A stretch of DNA of 64,000 nucleotides from the NCBI GenBank assembly GCA_937879965.1, contig CALFMP010000014.1, forward strand, positions 62,001-126,000, given 5' to 3'. Shown here in pieces: positions 8,978 to 17,124 of this stretch. A program made the position numbers and the translations under genes. This DNA comes from QKMZ01 sp012965515 (GTDB lineage: Bacteria; Cyanobacteriota; Vampirovibrionia; Obscuribacterales; Obscuribacteraceae). Positions within the stretch are counted from its first letter, which is position 1; each line of letters starts with the position of its first letter. The notes under the pieces were generated by a model. It worked only from the letters and a program-made list of their open reading frames with translations, had not been told where the DNA came from and did no database searches.

Positions 8978-9016
8978 GATGAGGGATTCTCTGAGAAACC
9001 CTCATCTGTTTTTCTT
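8978..9016 (+). terminator. Intrinsic terminator
   Basis: GATGAGGG (8978-8985) pairs perfectly with CCCTCATC (8999-9006). The inner bases TTCT and AGAA can extend the stem, and the run TGTTTTTCTT follows directly. It is a textbook rho-independent terminator 26 bp after the stop of the gene at 8046. Confidence 0.88.
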
Positions 9017-9404
9017 AGGTACTAAATATGGTGGCAGTTCATTTGTTCCTGATGAATTGTGGTTGGCGCGTTCTTGTTTGCGGAAAGAATTTTTCGTCAG
9101 CAGTAACGTATTTGCTGAAATTGTGTATTTGACGGAATTTCAGGTGAGCTCATTGTCCGAAACGTTTTGCCGATAGCGTGTAGATATGTGATGGATAATG
9201 CAGCAAGCTTAATTAATCCCCAAACCCGCTGCCCCTCACGTTCATTACAGTTTGCATATGTTTTGTATGTCCCAAATGACGCCTATGAACGTTATTATTA
9301 ATGTAGATAGTCTGTAGAAGTGCGCTTGTTGTTGGGAAAGGTCCCTATTGATCCGCGCTATTTGCACTCGATCTGGTTTGCACCAGGATACGAGGCTCGG
9401 CATC
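9017..9404. other. Gene-free stretch before small TPR-like gene
   Basis: About 390 bp. A 66-codon plus-strand frame (8976-9176) overlaps the terminator and has no ribosome site, so it is not called. The region must contain the promoter of the gene at 9405. It is AT-richer than the flanking genes around 9240-9300, but I could not fix a -35/-10 pair. Confidence 0.45.
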
Positions 9405-9677
9405 ATGGTTACACATTTGAATAGATTTGAAGAATCACTGAGAGATGGGCGCTTCAGTGATGCGGAAATACAATGCAAAGGCTTTTTACGAGCCAATGCG
9501 GAAAGTGGCTGTGACGAAATAACGCTGATGGGTGTTCTTCACTGTCTGGCACAGTCTTTGGAAGGTCAAGGCAAACTTGGTGAAGCGTACAGCACGCGCA
9601 TCAAGGTCCGGCAATTGCTAACTCAGCGTGCTTCCGACGCGCCTGCAGAAAATGAGCAAGAGGCGTTTCTCTACTAG
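9405..9677 (+). CDS. Small helical TPR-like protein
   Basis: The 90-residue product reads as two or three helix pairs resembling a partial tetratricopeptide array: FEESLRDGRFSDAEIQCKGFL, then a helix around LMGVLHCLAQSLEGQGKLGEAY. TPR units of this kind mediate protein contacts. The ATG at 9405 is preceded by GAGG about 10 bp upstream. A TTG at 9348 with AAAGG would add 19 residues that do not look structured, so the shorter form is favoured. It resembles several other TPR proteins in this window. No function can be assigned. Confidence 0.6.
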   Translation: MVTHLNRFEESLRDGRFSDAEIQCKGFLRANAESGCDEITLMGVLHCLAQSLEGQGKLGEAYSTRIKVRQLLTQRASDAPAENEQEAFLY

Positions 9678-9766
9678 AAGTAGCACATCATTAGCGCCGG
9701 CTGGAAGCCGAACCTAGAGAAGCCGCCAGTTCTGCGGCGCTCCGGCAAGAGTTGGTCTAACGCAGT

Positions 9767-10819
9767 CTACTCGTGTGTACCAGCAGTCAGGTCTTTCTGT
9801 TCAATCACTTGCAGTTCATTGTCAGCCGTTTGCGCAACTTTCAGTTTCAAGTGAACTGGGCTGCTCATCTTGTTGTCTGCACTTACGAGTTCCGCAAAAA
9901 TATCGACGTCTTTGGTCGTTTCGTTAACACGCTCTTGAGTCACTTTGGTGATCAAGACTGTTTGATTTTGCGGCAGACCCGCCAGCTGCTTTCTCGTCAG
10001 CGGGAAATTGGTTTCTTGCCAGTAATTGTCCAGCAATTCGGGATTCATGACTGACATCGCTTGAACTTGAGACATGCGATACGAAGAAGGTCCGAAATCC
10101 AGCATGTTGGAGACGAAAGTGCGGGCAAACTTGTCTACTTTAGTGTCAGACAAAGGTGCTGCAGCAAGAACATCAGGCTTCGGTGCCGCCTTCTCGGAAG
10201 GTTTGATTACAGAGAAAACAGTGCCGCCGATCGCCACCACCACTAGTGTCGCGACCACGCCCAGTGCCAATTTCTTTGCGCCTGGCGGAATGGCGATTGG
10301 TTTCTTGCTCTTGCGTTGTTTTCTTGCGGCGCGGCGCGCTTCCGGTGTGGGCTCATCCATCATGAATTTATCCCAGCGGGATGAAGGTGATGGTTCTTGC
10401 TCACCGGAGTCGTATTGATCTAATTGATTGTAGGCATCCAATTCGCCGGCTGAGGACTCTTGCTCCGCTCTGGCTTCTGCCTTCGAAGAAGAGAGTGTGT
10501 TGATCCAATTGTCTATGTCGCGTGCAAAGCCGGATTTGCGTCCGTTGCCATTGCTGGTCTCTGCGGTTTCAGTTTGACCATCAGACAAAATACGAGCCAA
10601 CTTCAGCGACTCGTCTTGGGTTAAAAGAATTGAACTGGACGGAGGAGTGCCGATACGGCGCTTTACAGACAACGCCAGACGGGCTTCCAATCTTTTAATG
10701 ACAACGAGAAAGCCTGATTGTGTGTCAACGACACGTTCTGTCGTCACTGGCGAATCTGCTATCGCATCTTGAGCATCACTTTGTGTCGATGTCGTTGCGT
10801 AATCGTCAGAATAGCTCAC
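9767..10819 (-). CDS. Bitopic membrane protein with VirB8/TraE-like C-terminal domain
   Basis: The 350-residue protein has a long charged, low-complexity cytoplasmic N-terminus (1-165), a basic stretch (ARKQRKSKKP), one transmembrane helix (about 185-207, LALGVVATLVVVAIGGTVFSVI) and a C-terminal extracytoplasmic domain of about 140 residues. That domain (helix with FARTFVSNML, then strands VLITKVTQERV, VDIFAELVSA, VHLKLKVAQ) resembles the NTF2-like fold of VirB8/TraE. The resemblance is from memory of the fold and is weak. The start is GTG at 10819, supported by GGGGGA upstream. It lies 81 bp after rpoD on the same strand, with a strong hairpin between them. No other type IV secretion gene is visible. 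Confidence 0.75.
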   Translation of the reverse strand: MSYSDDYATTSTQSDAQDAIADSPVTTERVVDTQSGFLVVIKRLEARLALSVKRRIGTPPSSSILLTQDESLKLARILSDGQTETAETSNGNGRKSGFARDIDNWINTLSSSKAEARAEQESSAGELDAYNQLDQYDSGEQEPSPSSRWDKFMMDEPTPEARRAARKQRKSKKPIAIPPGAKKLALGVVATLVVVAIGGTVFSVIKPSEKAAPKPDVLAAAPLSDTKVDKFARTFVSNMLDFGPSSYRMSQVQAMSVMNPELLDNYWQETNFPLTRKQLAGLPQNQTVLITKVTQERVNETTKDVDIFAELVSADNKMSSPVHLKLKVAQTADNELQVIEQKDLTAGTHE

Positions 10820-10860
10820 AATCTTTTCCCCCGTGGTCCTTTTGGGTCCTAAAGTTGAGT

Positions 10861-10888
10861 GCGCCCGAGCTGTTTGTAGCTCGGGCGC
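10861..10888 (-). terminator. Strong hairpin between rpoD and downstream gene
   Basis: GCGCCCGAGC (10861-10870) pairs perfectly with GCTCGGGCGC (10879-10888) around an 8-nt loop, 12 bp after the rpoD stop. On the minus strand the bases after the stem (ACTCAACTTT) are only moderately T-rich; the good T-run (TTTCTTTTT) is on the plus-strand side, where no gene feeds it. It may be a partial terminator or an mRNA-stabilising stem. Confidence 0.6.
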
Positions 10889-10900
10889 CTCGGTTTCTTT

Positions 10901-11923
<1,023 letters not shown>

Positions 11924-12480
11924 AACTGCCTCTATATAAGGGTTTCGATTTCGAGCAGGTAAGCAACGCAAACCAAAATCGACTGTTCGCCGCGATTAGA
12001 AAGCTCTTATTCCATCCGAATGGTTTTTTAAATGTCCCCGAAGCGGACCAATTGTTATGGATGGAGAGAATTCCTAAGCGAACTCCGTTTTTGCATCATA
12101 GGTGCGTCTTTTGTATTCAAGTGGTTTCTAAATAGTTCCCTAACAATTCCACGCAATCATGTTGTGACCGTCTAGTCGTCACAGTGCTCAAAGGCAGGGC
12201 GGGTCAGTTAGGAAGAGTCATCCAGATTCCTTCTTATATGGTTCGGAGTATTCCTAGCCATTTTCTTTAGCGTACGCACAGCGCCAGACCGGGCGTACAC
12301 AGGCGTTTATTTGAGGCGTCCTAAACGGAGGTCGTCAAGAGATCGCCGGGCGCCAGGAAACAACGGTTGCTTGGCAACGCCTACCTGCAGTATAAGTGCG
12401 GATTGGAACTTGTGCGCGTCTTGTTAACGGAGTTTAAGGCTATTGATACATAACGTTCAATGCCCGAACTAGGCAACAGA
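11924..12480. other. 557-bp gene-free stretch upstream of rpoD
   Basis: No open frame with coding character is seen between uvrB and rpoD, both on the minus strand. The stretch contains short hairpins: GTACGC (12272-12277) with GCGTAC (12293-12298), GTTGC with GCAAC (12366-12378), and TGCC with GGCA just after uvrB. A possible promoter facing rpoD is TTGCGT, 16 nt, TATTTA around 12125-12155. It may be a long regulated leader or contain a small RNA. I looked for tmRNA, RNase P RNA, SRP RNA and tRNA signatures and found none. Confidence 0.5.
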
Positions 12481-14736
12481 TCACTGTTTTCGGTTCTTGA
12501 GCGAACGTTCCTGCAATACTTTTAACTGATCACGAAGTTCGACAGCACGCTCAAAATCAAGATTTTTGGCTGCTTGCTTCATTTCTTTTTCCAGCTTCTT
12601 AATCAGTCCTGGTATTGCTCTTTGCTTGCTACCGGCGGTTTCTCTGCGGGTTTCCCCACCCTCGAGGAAGAGCATTTCCCCAATTGATAGATCGTCGGAT
12701 TCTTCTGGTCTGCCGCGAAGCGCTTCCAATATAGGATTCGACACATGCTTGGTAATTGTTTGCGGGACGATACCGTGCTCGTCGTTGAACGCTCTCTGCA
12801 AGGTTCGGCGGCGCTGCGTTTCTCCGATTGCTTTAGACATTGAATCAGTCATGCGGTCTGCATACATGATCACCTGCCCGGCAGCGTTTCTCGCTGCTCT
12901 GCCGATTGTTTGAACCAGTGAGCGCTCCGCCCGCAAGAAGCCCTCTTTGTCGGCTTCCATAATGACCACCAAGCTTACTTCAGGAAGGTCGAGTCCTTCT
13001 CTTAATAGGTTGACCCCGACCAACACGTCGAATTCACCAAGGCGCAAATCGCGCAAAAGTTCAATTCTCTCCAGTGCTTTGACGTCGCTATGCAGCCACC
13101 GGACCTTGATTCCGAGTTCTTGCAGGTACTCGGTCAAATCTTCAGCCATCCGCTTGGTCAACGTCGTGACGAGCACTCTTTCCTGTCGGGCAGACCGCGT
13201 TTTGATTTCTTTGATCAGGTCATCAATCTGACCTTCGATAGGTCGAACATCGATTTCAGGGTCGACAAGCCCGGTGGGACGAATGATCTGTTCGACAACC
13301 TGAGTGCTGATTTTAAGCTCGTTGTCTCCAGGTGTAGCAGAGACAAAAATCGTTTTGCCGACTTTGCCGAAAAATTCGTCATATGTGAGGGGGCGATTGT
13401 CGCGCGCGCAAGGCAGGCGGAAACCGTACTCAATTAGCGTATCTTTGCGCGATCTGTCGCCGGCATACATACCTTGAAGCTGAGGCAAAGTAACGTGCGA
13501 CTCGTCGATAAAGGTGAGGAAACCATCCCGGCCGAACTTGCGAACGAAATAATCAACAAGTGTCTGAGGCGGCATTCCAGGCGCTCTTCCTTCGAGCACC
13601 CGTGAATAGTTCTCGATGCCGTTGCAATATCCGACTTCCTTGAGCATCTCGATATCGAAGCGCGTGCGTTGTTTCAATCTCTGCGCTTCCAACAGTTTTC
13701 CTTGCGAACCTAGCTCTTCCAGCCGTTCTGCAAGTTCAAGCTCGATTTGTTCGATCGATCTCTCTAATTCTTGCTCGTCGGCAACATAGTGTTTTGCAGG
13801 ATAAATTCTTGCGATATCGGCAAGTTCTTCAATTTCACCGGTCACCGGATTAACGATGGCCAGCCGTTCTATTTCATCTCCGAAGAGTTCGACGCGCAAA
13901 ATTCGTTCTTCATATGAAGGATAGATTTCAATGACGTCACCTCGCGCTCGAAAACGCGAACGTTCTACAACCATGTCATTGCGGGCATAGTGTATGTTTA
14001 CCAGAGCCGTCAAAAGCTCGTGCCTGTCGATAATCTGACCGAGCTTCAATTCGATTGCAGCGGACAAATATCGCTCCGGAACACCGAGACCGTAAATGCA
14101 ACTTACCGAACCAACCACGACTACATCGTTGCGTTCCCACAACGAACGTGTCGTAGAGTGGCGCAGGCGGTCGATTTCATCGTTAATGCTGGCTTCCTTC
14201 TCAATAAAAGTATCTGTGGAAGGAATGTACGACTCTGGTTGGTAATAGTCGTAATAGCTGATGAAATACTCGACGGCATTATTCGGGAAAAACTCGCGCA
14301 TTTCGTTGGTGAGCTGCGCTGCGAGGGTTTTATTGTGCGCAAGAACGAGCGCAGGCATCTGCGTCTCTTGAATCACCTGCGCCATGGTCATTGTTTTGCC
14401 TGAGCCTGTAACACCGAGCAGTGTTTGAAAACGCTCATTGCGCTCAATTCCGGCTTTCAAGGCAGTGATTGCCTTTGGTTGATCGCCAGCCGGCTTGAAG
14501 CTGGAAATGACTTCAAACGGAACTTTGGGATTGTCCGGAGCCTTGGGCGGGGTTTTCTGATGTTGAACGCGAAACTCATTGTCTTTCGCGATGCGAGACT
14601 CTAAACCCTTGCCTACGCCGGATTCAGATTCATCAGCGATTGTGACGTTTGCCACGTCACTCTTTTTCGACCTTTTGGGGCGACTGTCTTTCGCACCTTC
14701 AGCAGGTCCGTTGTTAGTGTTTGTCTTTCTAGGCAT
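12481..14736 (-). CDS. uvrB: Excinuclease ABC subunit B
   Basis: UvrB is the damage-verifying helicase-like subunit of nucleotide excision repair. The 751-residue protein has Walker A GVTGSGKT (108-115), the beta-hairpin region YYDYYQPESYIPSTDTFIEKEAS that clamps the damaged strand, helicase motifs through TIGRAARN, and a C-terminal UVR motif (KKLEKEMKQAAKNLDFERAVELRDQL) that contacts UvrC. An N-terminal extension of about 70 Lys/Asp-rich residues precedes the usual start at PFEVISSFKPAGDQPKAI, making it longer than E. coli UvrB. It begins 10 bp after the end of tatA and probably closes an operon glyS - unknown - tatA - uvrB. Confidence 0.96.
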   Translation of the reverse strand: MPRKTNTNNGPAEGAKDSRPKRSKKSDVANVTIADESESGVGKGLESRIAKDNEFRVQHQKTPPKAPDNPKVPFEVISSFKPAGDQPKAITALKAGIERNERFQTLLGVTGSGKTMTMAQVIQETQMPALVLAHNKTLAAQLTNEMREFFPNNAVEYFISYYDYYQPESYIPSTDTFIEKEASINDEIDRLRHSTTRSLWERNDVVVVGSVSCIYGLGVPERYLSAAIELKLGQIIDRHELLTALVNIHYARNDMVVERSRFRARGDVIEIYPSYEERILRVELFGDEIERLAIVNPVTGEIEELADIARIYPAKHYVADEQELERSIEQIELELAERLEELGSQGKLLEAQRLKQRTRFDIEMLKEVGYCNGIENYSRVLEGRAPGMPPQTLVDYFVRKFGRDGFLTFIDESHVTLPQLQGMYAGDRSRKDTLIEYGFRLPCARDNRPLTYDEFFGKVGKTIFVSATPGDNELKISTQVVEQIIRPTGLVDPEIDVRPIEGQIDDLIKEIKTRSARQERVLVTTLTKRMAEDLTEYLQELGIKVRWLHSDVKALERIELLRDLRLGEFDVLVGVNLLREGLDLPEVSLVVIMEADKEGFLRAERSLVQTIGRAARNAAGQVIMYADRMTDSMSKAIGETQRRRTLQRAFNDEHGIVPQTITKHVSNPILEALRGRPEESDDLSIGEMLFLEGGETRRETAGSKQRAIPGLIKKLEKEMKQAAKNLDFERAVELRDQLKVLQERSLKNRKQ

Positions 14737-14745
14737 TTGGAAAAA

Positions 14746-14961
14746 TCAGGCTTGAGGCTTAGCGCTCTCTTCCTGGGCTGGCTGCTTCTCTTCCGCTTCC
14801 AAGGCTGTTTTCAATTCAGACTGAGCATCGGTCAAACTCTTCTTGAAATTGCCCAAACCCTGTCCGAGGGCTTTGCCGAGCTCCGGCAGCTTCTTGGGTC
14901 CAAACAGCACGAGTGCCAGAATACCGACAATAGCTATTTCGCCGGGACCTACGTTGAACAT
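14746..14961 (-). CDS. tatA: Sec-independent translocase TatA/TatB-type subunit
   Basis: The 71-residue protein has the TatA-family layout: a short N-terminus, one membrane helix (about 6-22, GEIAIVGILALVLFGPKKLPELG), the conserved FGPKKLPELGKALG hinge, an amphipathic helix (GLGNFKKSLTDAQSELK) and a short acidic/Gln-rich tail. These subunits form the translocation pore or receptor for folded twin-arginine substrates. Length and the FGPKKLPELG hinge favour TatA/E over TatB, but the distinction is not certain. tatC is not in this window. It is followed directly by uvrB. Confidence 0.9.
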   Translation of the reverse strand: MFNVGPGEIAIVGILALVLFGPKKLPELGKALGQGLGNFKKSLTDAQSELKTALEAEEKQPAQEESAKPQA

Positions 14962-15036
14962 TGGCTGTCCTCTTTGCTCGCGATTAACTGCATCCTAATC
15001 CTAACATGAATGTCAGAACCCTACTGCCCGAGTCGT

Positions 15037-17091
15037 CTAAGGTGACGCCTGAGAACCTGTCTTGTTTCCGGCTTCTGATTTCTCGGACGCTGCTTCTTTA
15101 GTACTGCCGTCTTTGGTACCGCCCTCGTCTTTGGTCTCCGAACCATCTTTGCTTGTAGTCTTGGATTCCGGCTTGGGCTCGACTTTCCGGGGATCAGCAA
15201 TGGGTGTGTAGTCCGAGAGCGTTGCGGCGAGCGGGAATTTCAGGTTGCCTGACTTGGCGCGATCAGAAAGTTCCGCGACCAGAGCGTCCATATAGGCGTA
15301 CTCAGGAACGAGACCCAGTGGCGCCAAGTGTTCGACAATGTTTGGAGCATCAAGGGGTGAGTTGGGAGGGTTTGAGGAGAAATTGTTGACGTTCATCCGG
15401 CAAAGGGAGGAAACGTAAACAGGCTCAGGGTTTAAACGCAACCATTTCGGTTTGCACTCGAACAACTTGTTGTAGAGATATGCGATATGCGGGTGATCGG
15501 GTTGTCTTTGCGTGTGTGCCACGCGCGCTCCGAAAAGACCGAATAGCAAATTGGGATAGTTCGTTACAACGTCCTTGATATACAGCGCGCCATCTCTCGC
15601 CTCGAAGTAGGCTTTGCTTGTAGGAAGATTTGCAATAGTTGACGGCCAGCGCGATCTATCAATCTTGTATTTGAAAATCGCTAATTTAGCTTCATCGTAT
15701 GTCTTACAAGACATCGCCAGCTTCTTCAGTTTCTCAGCAACAGTTTTTCTCTCTTCTTCACTCAGAAAAGAAACTTTTTCGGAAATCTGTTTGCCGATAA
15801 ACTCCAATTCTTCTTCTTTGTTCCTTGGCTTTCTGTTTTCAGTTGAGGTTGGTCCGGGTCTTATTCCAAGCGCCAATTTCCTCAAGTCAGGGATCTTAAA
15901 ATCCACCTTCTTCCCGTCAGGCTTTTTCGCGTCGGCACCTTTCGCGGTGCTCTTTCCCGTATCCAATTTTTCATCGCCAGGCTGTTTCGCGCTAGCATTC
16001 TGCTCACCAGGTTTTCCCATGCCCGCCTTTTGATCGGATGAATTCGAGACAGCAGGTTTTTGCGGACCTTGTCCGGCGGATCTTTCAAAAACTTTGTGTC
16101 GCAGCAGAGCTTCAGTTATTGGTGGAGCGTAAATTTGTTTATCGAGACCGACTTCAGTGGCGAAGTTAAGGGCAAACTCTGCGGCTTCGTCCCAGGTATT
16201 ATTGTTATTTTCATCGAAGAACAAAACTCCCTTCAACTCAGTCTCGCCGCGCTTCTTCGCGACGCCCGGGTGACGGCGAGCGTTTTGCAAAAACGTAAGT
16301 TTGCGATAGTCGATAAGGATTTGACCGGCTGCGGCGCTTCCTTCTCTATAATGGCGGTTCAAGTGCATGTCTTTGACGGTGCCCAAATTGTCCGGTGCAA
16401 ACATGCATCCGGCGGCGCCTTCAAAAAAGGCCAGGTAAGAGATGAACGGTATCTTGTCCTGATGTTTCCCCAAGGTAACGAGCGCAATGTTTGCGCCGGT
16501 TTCCCAGGCGACAAGCCCGACAACGCTTTGATCCAAGCTGACTGGAATCAGTTCTCTCACCGAACGACCTTTGTAATCGGTCGTCTCGCCCTTCATAAAG
16601 AGAATGACGTCTTTCAGCGCCGTGCTGCACGAGTCACCGAAGTTGTCGAAAATGCCGTCAGAGTGGAACTGGCGCATGCCGCAACCCGGATAAGCAAAGC
16701 GGACTTCAGCGATGCCCGAATTGGCTGCGTGCATGGACATCGACAAACTGGTGGATTCATTACCACTAACGACGATTGCAATGGGCGCGCCAGCCTTGTA
16801 CCTGACTTTCTCAGGATAGATGATGTTGACCGCGATGCCGTTGCCAGGCGCGACTGCGGAGGGGACATAAGTGCTCACCGAATCTTCTCGCACAGGCACC
16901 GGCTTTTTCAAAACAGCCTCTGGCAGAATTGCACGCGCTTCTGCAGGTGAAAGGCTGGCTGAGATATTGGCGGTGACGCCCGTAACAACCATTAAGAACG
17001 AAATCAAGAAAGCCAAAGCAGTGCTGTGTTTTCTCGTCTTCTTGCGCTTGGTTTCCATCTGGATCTGTTCCTGATTACTATCGATTTCCAT
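15037..17091 (-). CDS. Secreted protein with alpha/beta-hydrolase-like region
   Basis: The 684-residue protein begins with a basic region and a hydrophobic helix (about 24-46), a signal peptide or anchor. Residues 60-330 read as an alpha/beta-hydrolase-like fold: VNIIYP, IAIVVSGNES, IAEVRFAYPGCG, then VVGLVAWETGANIALV, where the nucleophile elbow would be expected but no GxSxG is present. DENNNNTWDEA (near 295) resembles an EF-hand/dockerin calcium loop. A low-complexity linker rich in Lys, Pro, Gly and Asp (about 340-395) joins a helical domain (410-610), and the C-terminus is a Lys/Glu/Ser-rich tail. It sits between glyS (33 bp upstream) and tatA (75 bp downstream). I do not recognise the family; catalysis is doubtful. 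Confidence 0.8.
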   Translation of the reverse strand: MEIDSNQEQIQMETKRKKTRKHSTALAFLISFLMVVTGVTANISASLSPAEARAILPEAVLKKPVPVREDSVSTYVPSAVAPGNGIAVNIIYPEKVRYKAGAPIAIVVSGNESTSLSMSMHAANSGIAEVRFAYPGCGMRQFHSDGIFDNFGDSCSTALKDVILFMKGETTDYKGRSVRELIPVSLDQSVVGLVAWETGANIALVTLGKHQDKIPFISYLAFFEGAAGCMFAPDNLGTVKDMHLNRHYREGSAAAGQILIDYRKLTFLQNARRHPGVAKKRGETELKGVLFFDENNNNTWDEAAEFALNFATEVGLDKQIYAPPITEALLRHKVFERSAGQGPQKPAVSNSSDQKAGMGKPGEQNASAKQPGDEKLDTGKSTAKGADAKKPDGKKVDFKIPDLRKLALGIRPGPTSTENRKPRNKEEELEFIGKQISEKVSFLSEEERKTVAEKLKKLAMSCKTYDEAKLAIFKYKIDRSRWPSTIANLPTSKAYFEARDGALYIKDVVTNYPNLLFGLFGARVAHTQRQPDHPHIAYLYNKLFECKPKWLRLNPEPVYVSSLCRMNVNNFSSNPPNSPLDAPNIVEHLAPLGLVPEYAYMDALVAELSDRAKSGNLKFPLAATLSDYTPIADPRKVEPKPESKTTSKDGSETKDEGGTKDGSTKEAASEKSEAGNKTGSQASP

Positions 17092-17124
17092 TCAATCCGA
17101 ATTGAAAATTGTTTGCCAGACCAA

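Noticed and set aside
8976..9176. 66-codon plus-strand frame
   Set aside because: It begins inside an intrinsic terminator and lacks a ribosome site and coding character.
11924..12480. tmRNA, RNase P RNA, SRP RNA or tRNA gene
   Set aside because: None of the conserved cores of these RNAs, such as the T-arm GGTTCRAATCC or the RNase P GAGGAAAGTCC, were found on either strand.
16060..16950. Long plus-strand frame of 296 codons
   Set aside because: It is antisense to the secreted protein gene at 15037, which has a signal peptide and operon context; the antisense product has no recognisable features.
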